Assembly (NCBI RefSeq): GCF_042652185.1
Contig: NZ_JBHSIX010000003.1
Length of the DNA stretch: 64,000 nucleotides
Direction: 5' to 3' (one strand)
From: Actinacidiphila fildesensis
Lineage (GTDB): Bacteria; Actinomycetota; Actinomycetes; Streptomycetales; Streptomycetaceae
Positions 1-8,140 of this stretch are shown in pieces (within the stretch, counting starts at the first letter, position 1; each line of letters starts with the position of its first letter). Under the pieces are notes generated by a model. It was not told the DNA's origin, did no database searches, and saw only the letters and a list, made by a program, of their open reading frames with translations. The position numbers and the translations under genes were made by a program.

Positions 1-197
1 CGTACGCGCCCGCGGGCTATCCGCAGATCCACCATCTGACCGCGGGCATCCGCAAGGCCGCAGCGGCGGCCGGAGATCCACAGGCGATGGCGCTGTGGGC
101 GGGGCAGGGACACCGGCTGGCCCGTGACCTGCTGGCGGGCGAACTCGTCGCCGTGCTCATGGAAGAACTCAACGCAGCACGGAAGGCTTTCGGATGA
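1..197 (+). CDS. Nitronate monooxygenase, C-terminal end (partial)
   Basis: The window opens inside a gene read in the frame starting at base 3. The visible tail reads YAPAGYPQIHHLTAGIRKAA and continues through LWAGQGHRLARDLLAGELV to a TGA at 195-197. The pattern of a 'YPQIHHLT' segment followed by 'LWAGQGHRLA' is typical of the C-terminus of nitronate monooxygenases (2-nitropropane dioxygenase family), FMN enzymes that oxidise alkyl nitronates. The FMN-binding barrel lies outside the window. The stop overlaps the next start in an ATGA arrangement, so the gene is probably translationally coupled to rsmE. The family call rests on about 60 residues only. Confidence 0.75.
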   Translation, partial: YAPAGYPQIHHLTAGIRKAAAAAGDPQAMALWAGQGHRLARDLLAGELVAVLMEELNAARKAFG

Positions 198-943
198 CCG
201 CGCCGGTATTCATCGTCGAACCCGGGCAGTTGCGGGACGGGTCGCAGGGCGGCCGGATCGTGCTGTCCGGTGCCGAGGGGCGGCACGCGGTGTCCGTGCG
301 GCGGCTCGCGGTCGGCGAGGAGATCGTCCTGACGGACGGCGAGGGTGTCGGAGCGTACGGCGTGGTCGCCTCCGTCGAGGGCAAGGACCGGCTGGAGGTC
401 GCCGTCTCCGAGCTGCGCACCGAACCGGCGCCGGCGCCGCGGATCACCGTCGTCCAGGCGCTGCCGAAGGGCGACCGCGGTGAGCTGGCCGTCGAGACGA
501 TGACGGAGACCGGTGTCGACGCGATCGTGCCGTGGGCGGCGTCCCGGTGCATCACGCAGTGGCGCGGCGACCGGGGTGCCAAGGCGCTCGCGAAGTGGCG
601 TTCCACGGCACGCGAGGCCGCGAAGCAGTCGCGTCGGCTGCGGTTCCCCGAGGTCACCGAATTGATGACGACCCGGCAGCTGGCGGGTCTGCTCGGCGGG
701 GCGGCCTTCGCCGCCGTCCTGCACGAGGAGGGCTCCGCGCCGCTGGCCGACGCCGCGCTGCCGTCCGAGGGCGACATCGTGCTCGTCGTCGGCCCGGAGG
801 GCGGGGTCTCGCCCGACGAGCTCGCCGCCTTCGCCGCCGCCGGGGCCAAGCCGTACCGGCTGGGCGCGACCGTGCTGCGGACCTCCACCGCCGGGGTCGC
901 CGCGACCGCGCTGCTCCTCGGGCGCACCGGCCGCTGGTCCTGA
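194..943 (+). CDS. rsmE: 16S rRNA (uracil(1498)-N(3))-methyltransferase RsmE
   Basis: 249 residues, the usual length for RsmE, which methylates N3 of U1498 in 16S rRNA using S-adenosylmethionine. The N-terminal 70 residues form the PUA-like RNA-binding part (GAEGRHAVSVRRL near residue 27). The SPOUT methyltransferase domain follows, with VGPEGGVSPDEL from residue 199 and LGATVLRTSTAGVAA near 222, the two conserved loops of the trefoil knot. ALPKGDRGELAVETMTETGV is also a family hallmark. The ATG at 194 overlaps the upstream stop by 4 bases. In actinobacteria rsmE commonly lies near dnaJ, upstream of phoH, which fits the backbone seen here. Confidence 0.96.
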   Translation: MTAPVFIVEPGQLRDGSQGGRIVLSGAEGRHAVSVRRLAVGEEIVLTDGEGVGAYGVVASVEGKDRLEVAVSELRTEPAPAPRITVVQALPKGDRGELAVETMTETGVDAIVPWAASRCITQWRGDRGAKALAKWRSTAREAAKQSRRLRFPEVTELMTTRQLAGLLGGAAFAAVLHEEGSAPLADAALPSEGDIVLVVGPEGGVSPDELAAFAAAGAKPYRLGATVLRTSTAGVAATALLLGRTGRWS

Positions 944-1082
944 CCGGTCCGGTCGACGGGATCGAAGGACGCTCGAAGAACGCCGAAGACTGCCGGATGT
1001 GTGGCGAAATCCCGGTCCCGTAAGGGGCGTTCTACGTCGTGTGGGCGATGTGCGCCGCGCAGGACGGCGGGACCCTGCCGGT

Positions 1083-1547
1083 ATGAAGCGTTTACAGCAG
1101 TGGGGAGTGGCCGGAGGCCTCGCACTGGCCGCGTTCGGCGGAGTGGTGGCGTGCGATCCGGCGAGTGGGATGACCGCCTCGGCGGTGTCGATCACCACGG
1201 ACCAGCTGGGCACCCGAGCCCTGAAGGACCACGGGATCAATGTGCAGTGGATGTCGTGCCACGCCTCCGTGGACGGCGCCACGACCGCCTCCGGCACGGC
1301 GAGCCCCCGGGCGTCCGGCGCACCGGTCAAGGGCGTCGCGTCCGTGGACTGCCAGGGCGAGACCACCGACAAGCAGAAGATCACCGTCACCGGCCGGGTG
1401 ACCGAGCAACTCGACGGCCGCTGTGTGCGCGGCAGGCTTACCGCGCAGGTCGGCAAGCGTACGGTCTTCGACGTGAACGGACTGGGCGACTGCTCGGCGA
1501 CGTCCGGCCCGTCCGGCAAAACCTCCGCCGCATCCGCCAGAAGCTGA
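1083..1547 (+). CDS. Small putative lipoprotein
   Basis: 154 residues starting at the ATG at 1083. The start is MKRLQQWGVAGGLALAAFG followed by a lipobox-like VVAC, so it is probably a lipoprotein anchored outside the membrane with the lipid on Cys22 or so. The mature part has three more cysteines (MSCHAS, DCQGE, GRC/GDC region) and short Thr/Ser/Ala-rich linkers, ending in a Ser/Ala-rich tail. It is an actinobacterial-type secreted protein that I cannot assign to a function. It stands alone between rsmE and the tricorn-like protease; the 139 bases upstream hold no other gene. Confidence 0.7.
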   Translation: MKRLQQWGVAGGLALAAFGGVVACDPASGMTASAVSITTDQLGTRALKDHGINVQWMSCHASVDGATTASGTASPRASGAPVKGVASVDCQGETTDKQKITVTGRVTEQLDGRCVRGRLTAQVGKRTVFDVNGLGDCSATSGPSGKTSAASARS

Positions 1548-1593
1548 AGACAAAGCGCTCGTTCGCGTCCTCGATCATGGTTAATGTGGCGGA

Positions 1594-4500
1594 GTGACAC
1601 AGCCTTCGTACCTCCGGTATCCGCATGTAAACGGTGAGTTGGTCGCTTTTGTCGCCGAGGACGACGTCTGGGTGGCGCCGCTCGACGGCGGGCGTGCCTG
1701 GCGCGTCAGCGCCGACAACATGCCGGTCGACCATCCGCGCATCTCGCCGGACGGAACGACGGTCGCCTGGACCTCCACCCGCGACGGAGCGCCCGAGGTG
1801 CACGTGGCACCCGTCGACGGCGGCCCGTCACGGCGGCTGACGCACTGGGGCAGCGCGAAGACCTCGGTGCGCGGCTGGACGCCGGACGGCGAGGTCGTCG
1901 CGATCAGCACGCAGGGCCAGCCCTCGCTGCGCCGCACCTGGGCTCGGGCGCTGCCGCTGGACGGCGGCCCCGCGCGCACGCTGCCGTACGGACCGGTCGG
2001 CGATCTGGCCTACGGGCCCGGGGGCGCGGTGCTGCTGCAGTCGGCGACGATGGGCCGCGAGGCCGCGGCCTGGAAGCGCTACCGGGGCGGCACGGCGGGC
2101 AAGCTGTGGATCGACCTGACGGGCGGCGGCGACTTCGAGCGGCTGCACGCGGACCTCGACGGCAACCTCGAATCCCCGCTCTGGGTCGGCGAGCGAAGCG
2201 AGATGCGGGTACCCCCGGCCGAAGGTCGGGGGCGCGTTGCGTTCCTCTCCGACCACGAAGGCACCGGCGCGCTCTACTCCAGCCTCCCGGACGGCTCGGA
2301 CCTGCGCCGGCACACCCCCCTCGACGGCTTCTACGCCCGGCAGGCCGCGACCGACGGCACCCGCGTCGTCTACAGCTCCGCCGGTGAACTCCACCTGCTC
2401 GACGACCTCGAGTCGGCCACGCCGCGCCCGCTCGCGGTCCGCCTCGGCGGCCAGCGCACCGACCTGCAGCCGCACCCGGTCCGCGCTTCGCACCACCTCG
2501 GGGACGCCCGCCCCGACCACACCGGACGCGGCAGCGCCGTCGAGGTCCGCGGCACCACCCACTGGGTCACCCACCGGGGCGGCCCGGCGCGCGCGCTCGC
2601 CGCGGAGCCGGGGGTTCGGACGCGGCTGCCGCGCACCTTCGGCGGCGAGGGCGACCAGCAGGTCGTCTGGGTCACCGACGCGGAGGGCGAGGACGCCCTC
2701 GAACTCTCCCCTGCGGCCGGTCTGGCGCCCGGCGTCGCGCCCCGCCGGCTGGCGGCCGGCCGCCTCGGCCGCGTCCTGGAGCTCGAGGTGTCGCCGGACG
2801 GGCACCGGATCGCCGTCGCCTCGCACGACGGCCGGGTGCTGCTCGTCGAGACGCAGACCGGCGAGGTGCGCGAGGTCGCGGCCAGCGACGCGGGCGATGT
2901 GACCGGTCTGGCGTTCTCGCCGGACTCGGCCTGGCTCGCCTGGTCGCACCCGGGCCCCGACCCGCTGCGCCAGCTCAGGATCGCCGCGACGTCGGACCTG
3001 TCCGTCGCCGACGCGACCCCGCTGCGCTTCAACGACTACGCGCCCGCGTTCACCCCGGACGGAAAGCACCTCGCGTTCCTGTCCGAGCGGGCCTTCGACC
3101 CGGTCTACGACGCCCATGTCTTCGACCTGTCCTTCCCCAACGCCTGCCGCCCGCACCTGATCACGCTGGCCGCCACCACCCCGTCGCCCTTCGGCCCGCA
3201 GCGGCACGGCCGCCCGGTCGAGGAGCCGGACGACGAGGCCAAGGACGACAAGTCCGAGGGCGACGGCGACAGCGCGGGCAAGGACGGCCGGGGGACCGAC
3301 GGCGAGGACCGCCCCCGGGTCCCGGCCACCCGCGTCGACTTCGAGGGCATCGCCGACCGCATCGTCGCGTTCCCCGTCGAAGCCGGCCGCTACACCTCGC
3401 TGACCGCCGCCAAGAACGGCCTGCTGTGGCTGCGCCACCCGCTGGTCGGCACCCTCGGCACCGCCCTGGCCACGCCCGAGGCGCAGCCGCCCGGCAGCGT
3501 CCTGGAGCGCTACGACCTCAAGCAGCTGCGCGTCGAGGAACTCGCCGACGACGCCGAGGACTTCGCGGTCACCGGTGACGGCACCAAGGTGCTGCTGGCC
3601 GCGAACGGCCGGCTGCGCGTCGTACCCGCCGACAGCAAGTCGTCGGACGACGACGACTCGGACGCGAACATCACCGTCGACCTGTCGCGGATCCGGGTGA
3701 CCGTACGGCCGCAGGACGAGTGGCGGCAGATGTACGCCGAGGCGCACCGGCTGATGCGCGACAACTTCTGGCGTGCCGACATGAGCGGCGTCGACTGGAA
3801 CGCGGTCGGCGAGCGCTACAAGCCCGTCCTGGAGCGTGCCGCCACCCATGACGACCTCATGGACCTGATGTGGGAGGTGCAGGGGGAACTCGGCACCTCG
3901 CACGCCTACGTCACCCCGCCCGGCGGCCACCGGGACGCACTGACCCGGCAGGGCCTGCTCGGCGCGGACATCGCCCGCGCGGAGGACGGCCGCTGGCAGT
4001 TCGTCCGGGTGCTGCCCGGCGAGTCCTCGGACCCGCAGGCCCGCTCCCCGCTCGCCGCACCCGGGGTCGCGGTGCGCGCCGGCGACAGCCTGCTGGCGGT
4101 CGACGGACACGCCGTCGACCCGGTCGCCGGCCCCGGCCCGCTGCTGACCGGCACGGCGGGCAAGCCCGTCGAGCTGACCGTCGCCCCGGCGGACGGCGGC
4201 CCGGTCCGGTACGTCGTGGTCGTACCGCTCGCCGACGAGGAGCCGCTGCGGTACCACGACTGGGTCGCGGGCCGCCGGGCCCACGTCCACGAGCGCTCCG
4301 GGGGCCGGCTCGGCTATCTGCACGTCCCGGACATGGTCGGCTTCGGCTGGGCGCAGCTGCACCGCGATCTGCGGGTCGAGGTCGCCCGCGAGGGCCTGGT
4401 CGTGGACGTCCGCGAGAACCGCGGCGGGCACACGTCGCAGCTCGTCATCGAGAAGCTCGCGCGCCGCATCGTCGGCTGGGACCTTCCGCGCGGCCTGCGC

Positions 4501-4890
4501 CCGCAGAGCTACCCGCTGGACGCGCCGCGCGGGCCGGTCGTCGCCGTCGCCAACGAGTTCTCCGGCTCGGACGGGGACATCGTCAACGCCGCCATCAAGG
4601 CCCTGAACATCGGCCCGGTCGTCGGCACCCGCACCTGGGGCGGCGTGGTCGGCATCGACAGCCGGTACGACCTGGTGGACGGCACGGCCGTCACCCAGCC
4701 CAAGTACGCCTTCTGGCTCGAGGGCTACGGCTGGGACGTCGAGAACCACGGCGTCGACCCGGACGTCGAGGTGCTGCAGCGCCCGCAGGACTGGGCCGCG
4801 GGCACCGACCCGCAGCTCGACACCGCCGTCGACCTGGCCCTGGCGTCCCTCGCGGAGCACCCGGCCAAGACACCGCCGCCCATGCCGTAG
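1594..4890 (+). CDS. Tricorn-type S41 serine protease
   Basis: 1098 residues from a GTG start at 1594. Tricorn proteases are large cytosolic serine peptidases that trim peptides released by the proteasome. The N-terminal two thirds are beta-propeller repeats (many 'SPDG', 'TPDG' turns). An acidic low-complexity insert sits at about residues 545-575. The C-terminal third has a C1 helical domain (LGTSHAYV, catalytic His770), a PDZ domain (about 790-870) and the S41 catalytic core with NEFSGSDGD, catalytic Ser992. The tail ENHGVDPDVEV is typical. At residues about 200-213 a short arginine- and proline-rich stretch interrupts the propeller; at DNA level this is a palindromic repeat seen again at 48665. 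Streptomyces often carry several tricorn paralogues. Confidence 0.93.
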   Translation: MTQPSYLRYPHVNGELVAFVAEDDVWVAPLDGGRAWRVSADNMPVDHPRISPDGTTVAWTSTRDGAPEVHVAPVDGGPSRRLTHWGSAKTSVRGWTPDGEVVAISTQGQPSLRRTWARALPLDGGPARTLPYGPVGDLAYGPGGAVLLQSATMGREAAAWKRYRGGTAGKLWIDLTGGGDFERLHADLDGNLESPLWVGERSEMRVPPAEGRGRVAFLSDHEGTGALYSSLPDGSDLRRHTPLDGFYARQAATDGTRVVYSSAGELHLLDDLESATPRPLAVRLGGQRTDLQPHPVRASHHLGDARPDHTGRGSAVEVRGTTHWVTHRGGPARALAAEPGVRTRLPRTFGGEGDQQVVWVTDAEGEDALELSPAAGLAPGVAPRRLAAGRLGRVLELEVSPDGHRIAVASHDGRVLLVETQTGEVREVAASDAGDVTGLAFSPDSAWLAWSHPGPDPLRQLRIAATSDLSVADATPLRFNDYAPAFTPDGKHLAFLSERAFDPVYDAHVFDLSFPNACRPHLITLAATTPSPFGPQRHGRPVEEPDDEAKDDKSEGDGDSAGKDGRGTDGEDRPRVPATRVDFEGIADRIVAFPVEAGRYTSLTAAKNGLLWLRHPLVGTLGTALATPEAQPPGSVLERYDLKQLRVEELADDAEDFAVTGDGTKVLLAANGRLRVVPADSKSSDDDDSDANITVDLSRIRVTVRPQDEWRQMYAEAHRLMRDNFWRADMSGVDWNAVGERYKPVLERAATHDDLMDLMWEVQGELGTSHAYVTPPGGHRDALTRQGLLGADIARAEDGRWQFVRVLPGESSDPQARSPLAAPGVAVRAGDSLLAVDGHAVDPVAGPGPLLTGTAGKPVELTVAPADGGPVRYVVVVPLADEEPLRYHDWVAGRRAHVHERSGGRLGYLHVPDMVGFGWAQLHRDLRVEVAREGLVVDVRENRGGHTSQLVIEKLARRIVGWDLPRGLRPQSYPLDAPRGPVVAVANEFSGSDGDIVNAAIKALNIGPVVGTRTWGGVVGIDSRYDLVDGTAVTQPKYAFWLEGYGWDVENHGVDPDVEVLQRPQDWAAGTDPQLDTAVDLALASLAEHPAKTPPPMP
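2189..2233. repeat. Palindromic repeat inserted in frame in the tricorn gene
   Basis: Bases 2212-2232 form a hairpin: CCCCCGGCC, loop GAA, then GGTCGGGGG. The same 21-base core with a single change recurs at 48665-48685 in a non-coding stretch. Within the protease it adds roughly 14 residues (RSEMRVPPAEGRG region) between the conserved-looking LWVGE and RVAFLSD, and keeps the frame. It resembles the short GC-rich palindromes scattered through Streptomyces genomes. That it is an insertion is inferred from the repeat and from the odd peptide. Confidence 0.6.
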
Positions 4891-4981
4891 GGCCCGTCCT
4901 GACCGTGCCGGGCGGGGCCCGGCCGATACGATGCGCCTTTCGACGACCAACGTTGCAACGAGCGAAGAGGGAGAAGCACCC

Positions 4982-5341
4982 GTGGCGGGAGAACCTCAGG
5001 CGGACTGCCTGTTCTGCAAGATCGCGGCCGGGGACATCCCGGCGACGATCGTCCGCGAGACCGACACGACGGTGGCGTTCCGCGACATCAATCCGCAGGC
5101 CCCCACGCATGTGCTGGTGATCCCCAAGGTGCACTACGCGGACGCCGCCGCGCTCGCGGCCGGCGACCCGCAGGCCGCCGTCGACGTGCTGCGCGAGGCG
5201 GGCGAGGTGGCGGCGGCGGAGAAGACCGTCGACCGCGGCTACCGGATCGTCTTCAACACCGGTGCGGGCGCCGGCCAGACCGTGTTCCACGCGCACGCGC
5301 ATGTCCTCGGTGGGCGCGGCCTTGAGTGGCCCCCCGGATAA
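4982..5341 (+). CDS. HIT family histidine triad protein
   Basis: 119 residues from the GTG at 4982, chosen because GAGGGAG lies 8-9 bases upstream; an in-frame ATG at 4931 has no such site. HIT proteins are small nucleotide hydrolases or transferases acting on nucleoside phosphoramidates and dinucleotides. The start CLFCKIAAGDIPA and the histidine triad HAHAHV (His103, His105, His107) near the C-terminus place it in the HinT/PKCI branch. DCLFC could bind zinc. It is followed at once by the RNase Z gene, so both are probably co-transcribed. Confidence 0.93.
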   Translation: MAGEPQADCLFCKIAAGDIPATIVRETDTTVAFRDINPQAPTHVLVIPKVHYADAAALAAGDPQAAVDVLREAGEVAAAEKTVDRGYRIVFNTGAGAGQTVFHAHAHVLGGRGLEWPPG

Positions 5342-5346
5342 CCGCC

Positions 5347-6252
5347 TTGTCCATCCGTGAATTCGTGGTGCTCGGCACCGCCAGCCAGGTCCCCACCCGG
5401 CTCCGCAACCACAACGGCTATCTGCTGCGCTGGGACAGCGAGGGCATCCTCTTCGACCCGGGGGAGGGCACCCAGCGCCAGATGCTGCTGGCGGGCGTCG
5501 CCGCGCACGACCTGACCCGGATCTGCGTCACGCACTTCCACGGTGACCACTCGCTCGGCCTGGCCGGGGTGATCCAGCGGATCAACCTGGACCGCGTCCC
5601 GCACCCGATCGCGGCCCACTACCCCGCGAGCGGGCAGCACTTCTTCGAGCGGCTGCGCTACTCGACGGCCTACCGCGAGACGGCCGTCATCACCGAGGAG
5701 CCGGTCGCCGCGGACGGCGTGCTGGCCACCACGGAGGCCTTCACCCTGTCCGCGGCCAAGCTCTCGCACCCCGTGGAGAGTTACGGCTACCGCCTCGTCG
5801 AACCCGACGGCCGCCGTCTGATCCCCGCGCGCCTCGCCGCACACGGCATCACCGGCCCGGACGTGGGCCGGCTGCAGCGCGACGGGGTGCTCGACGGGGT
5901 GACCCTCGACGAGGTGAGCGAGGTCCGTACCGGACAGCGTTTCGCGTTCATCATGGACACCCGCCTCTGCGACGGCGTTCACGCCCTCGCCGAGGGCTGC
6001 GATCTCCTCGTCATCGAGTCCACGTTCCTCAACGAGGACGAACACCTCGCCCGTGACCACGGCCACCTCACCGCGGGCCAGGCCGCCCAGGTGGCCGCAG
6101 AAGCCGGCGTCCGCCACCTCGTCCTCACCCACTTCTCCCAGCGCTACACCGACCCCGCCCTCTTCGGCCGCCAGGCCCGCGAGGCCGGTTTCGAGGGTGA
6201 ACTGACCGTGGCGGAGGACCTGATGCGCGTCCCGGTGCCGAAGCGCCGCTGA
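5347..6252 (+). CDS. rnz: Ribonuclease Z (tRNA 3' endonuclease, MBL fold)
   Basis: About 301 residues. RNase Z removes the 3' trailer from tRNA precursors lacking encoded CCA. The metallo-beta-lactamase motif THFHGDH (His63, His65, Asp67, His68 counted from the start used) follows FDPGEGTQRQML, a strong RNase Z signature. Later metal ligands lie in KLSHPVESYGYRL, MDTRLCDG and LTHFSQRY. I prefer the TTG at 5347 (LSIREFVVLGTASQVPTR matches the usual start); a GTG at 5326, overlapping the HIT gene by 16 bases, is the alternative. The gene follows the HIT gene by 5 bases. Confidence 0.93.
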   Translation: MSIREFVVLGTASQVPTRLRNHNGYLLRWDSEGILFDPGEGTQRQMLLAGVAAHDLTRICVTHFHGDHSLGLAGVIQRINLDRVPHPIAAHYPASGQHFFERLRYSTAYRETAVITEEPVAADGVLATTEAFTLSAAKLSHPVESYGYRLVEPDGRRLIPARLAAHGITGPDVGRLQRDGVLDGVTLDEVSEVRTGQRFAFIMDTRLCDGVHALAEGCDLLVIESTFLNEDEHLARDHGHLTAGQAAQVAAEAGVRHLVLTHFSQRYTDPALFGRQAREAGFEGELTVAEDLMRVPVPKRR

Positions 6253-6321
6253 ATCCCGCTCCCTTGATGCTTCGTTGCTGCCCCTTTGGCGCTGCGTTGA
6301 TACCCTGCTTCGATCTTGCCC

Positions 6322-6339
6322 AAGACTTGTACAAGTCTT
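6322..6339. promoter_or_regulatory. 18-bp perfect palindrome, candidate operator
   Basis: AAGACTTGT directly followed by ACAAGTCTT, a perfect 18-bp palindrome, lies 30 bases before the start of the WXG100-like gene. The surrounding 6253-6368 segment is less GC-rich than the genes and is the only sizeable gap before the five-gene cassette. It is a likely regulator binding site; the regulator is unknown and none is encoded beside it. Confidence 0.5.
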
Positions 6340-6368
6340 TTCCAGCTCGAGGTCAGCGGAGGACAGCC

Positions 6369-6671
6369 ATGGGGGAACCGGATCTTGCTGCGGACACGCT
6401 ACGGATACGGCAGTGCTCGGCCGCGCTCAAGCGCGTCCACGACGAGTTCGACAAGCACGCGAACCCGGCGGACGGCTACGGCCGGGCGGAGATCGGCTCC
6501 GACCTCCTCACGGATGTCTTCCATGACTTCGGCAGCAACTGGAAGGTCCACCGGACGAAGCTGACGGAGGAACTGGAGAAGCTCGCCAAGATCACCGAAC
6601 AGGCGGCGGACACATACGACCAGGTGGACTCCGAACTCGCCAAGGCGCTGCGCGGGGAGGACAAGAAATGA
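6369..6671 (+). CDS. WXG100-like small helical protein (ESX type)
   Basis: 100 residues from the ATG at 6369, with GGAGG about 7 bases upstream. The predicted fold is two long amphipathic helices around a central break (HDFGSNWKVHRTKL), like WXG100 proteins exported by type VII secretion; the loop has Trp but not a strict WxG. The end AKALRGEDKK is charged. It overlaps the next gene by 4 bases (ATGA), so the two are probably made together and may pair as heterodimer partners. A type VII role is inferred from size, shape and the neighbour; no EccC ATPase is in the window. Confidence 0.65.
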   Translation: MGEPDLAADTLRIRQCSAALKRVHDEFDKHANPADGYGRAEIGSDLLTDVFHDFGSNWKVHRTKLTEELEKLAKITEQAADTYDQVDSELAKALRGEDKK

Positions 6672-8140
6672 CCCGCCCCTCGTACGGCTGGGAAGTCCTC
6701 GGCGAGCACGGTGACCCGGTCCCGGGGGACCCGGACACGGTGGCCCGGCTGGGCCGGGAGCTGCGGAAGACGGCGGAGTCGATCGAGCGCGAGGCCCGCG
6801 AGATCAAGGCGCTCGCCTCCGTCGAGGCCTGGAAGGGCAAGGCCGCGGACGAGTTCCGCGACCAGGCGTCGAAGGCGTCGGACAAGCTCCGCAAGGCGTT
6901 CCACCGCTACGACGAGGCGGCCAAGGCCCTCGGGGAGGACGCCGGCGACGGCGTGACCGGCGGCCCGTACGCGCGCGAGCTGCACCGTGCGCAGAAGATC
7001 GCCGACAAGGCCCTGCGCGACGCCCAGGACGCCGACACCGAGCACTCCGGTGCGCAGCGGGCGATCTCCCAACAGCCCGCCGACACCCCCAAGGACGACC
7101 CGACGGCCGTCAAGCTCAAGGCCAAGCAGGACGCCGCCGCGGGCGCGATCGGCGAGGCCAAGAAGGACCTGCAGCGGGCGAAGGACATCCGCGACCACGC
7201 CGCGAAGGCGGCAGCCGACGCGATCCGCCACGCCATCGACCACGACGGCCTGAAGGACAGCCGCTGGGACAAGTTCAAGGGCTGGGTCCACGAGCACGCC
7301 GACATCATCGGGAAGATCGCCGACATCGCGGGCTGGGTCGCCACGATCTGCGGCACGCTCTCGCTCCTCGTCGGCTGGATCCCCATCATCGGCCAGGCCC
7401 TCGCGGGTATCCTCGGCACGATCGCCCTGGTCGCCACGCTCGTCTCGCTCGTCGCGCACGTCCTGCTGGCGCTGTCCGGCGACGGCAACTGGTTCGATGT
7501 CGCCCTCGACGTCGTGGGCCTCGCCACCTTCGGCATCGGCCGCGGCGCGATCGCGGGCGCGCGCGGCGCGTCGGCGGGGACGCGGGCGCTGGCGCGCTCG
7601 GCCCGCTACAAATCGATCATGGAGAGCGCGGTCGCGAACGGTCTGAAGAAGGGCACCAAGGCGTACCAGAAACAGGTGGCCAAGGCCTGGAAGATCGCCA
7701 ACCGCGAGTCCGGCGGAGCCGCCCGCGGCAAGGACGCCGCGAACGCCATGAAGAACGCGCCGAAGGGCTGGTTCCCCGGCTGGGGCCGCGTCGGTGACGC
7801 GGTCAATCCCGTCAAGATCGCCAAGGAGAGCTGGCAGAGCGTCAAGGACCTCAAGGCCTTCCGCGACGTTCCCCAGCTGTTCCACGGCAACACCTGGACC
7901 GGCGTACGCGCCGCAGTGGGCGACACGGGACTCGCCACGGACGCGGCCAACCTGGCCCGCGCCAACGTCGGCAACATCGCCAACGGCGCGGTCCACGCGG
8001 GGGCGGACGTCTTCAAGACCCAGACCAGGATATGGATCGGTGCGACCGGCATCGCCTCGGGCATCGACGCGGCGGACAAGGCCGGCGCCGGTGACGCGCT
8101 GGGACTGAAGGACTCCACAGTCAGGGAGATCGGTGACTGA
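6668..8140 (+). CDS. Putative type VII-secreted WXG-domain protein with hydrophobic core
   Basis: 490 residues. The first 90 or so look like a WXG100 domain: LGEHGDPVPGDPDTVARL, then helices around EAWKGKAADEFR, which holds the W-x-G motif. A coiled-coil Ala/Lys-rich region (about 95-205) follows, then strongly hydrophobic stretches at about 211-269 (ADIAGWVATICGTLSLLVGW, ILGTIALVATLVSLVAHVLL). The C-terminal 200 residues are basic, Ala/Gly-rich and helical, without a nuclease motif I recognise. This layout recalls actinobacterial 'putative T7SS-secreted' or polymorphic-toxin proteins. It overlaps both neighbours. Toxicity is not shown by the sequence. Confidence 0.6.
   Translation: MTRPSYGWEVLGEHGDPVPGDPDTVARLGRELRKTAESIEREAREIKALASVEAWKGKAADEFRDQASKASDKLRKAFHRYDEAAKALGEDAGDGVTGGPYARELHRAQKIADKALRDAQDADTEHSGAQRAISQQPADTPKDDPTAVKLKAKQDAAAGAIGEAKKDLQRAKDIRDHAAKAAADAIRHAIDHDGLKDSRWDKFKGWVHEHADIIGKIADIAGWVATICGTLSLLVGWIPIIGQALAGILGTIALVATLVSLVAHVLLALSGDGNWFDVALDVVGLATFGIGRGAIAGARGASAGTRALARSARYKSIMESAVANGLKKGTKAYQKQVAKAWKIANRESGGAARGKDAANAMKNAPKGWFPGWGRVGDAVNPVKIAKESWQSVKDLKAFRDVPQLFHGNTWTGVRAAVGDTGLATDAANLARANVGNIANGAVHAGADVFKTQTRIWIGATGIASGIDAADKAGAGDALGLKDSTVREIGD

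Noticed and set aside
17..1600. Very long minus-strand open frame across rsmE and the lipoprotein gene
   Set aside because: Arg/Pro/Ala-rich translation with no domain, and opposite to clear genes; a by-product of high GC.
1828..4950. 1040-codon minus-strand frame opposite the tricorn gene
   Set aside because: Mirror of the protease codon pattern (Val/Gly/Arg-rich), no motif.
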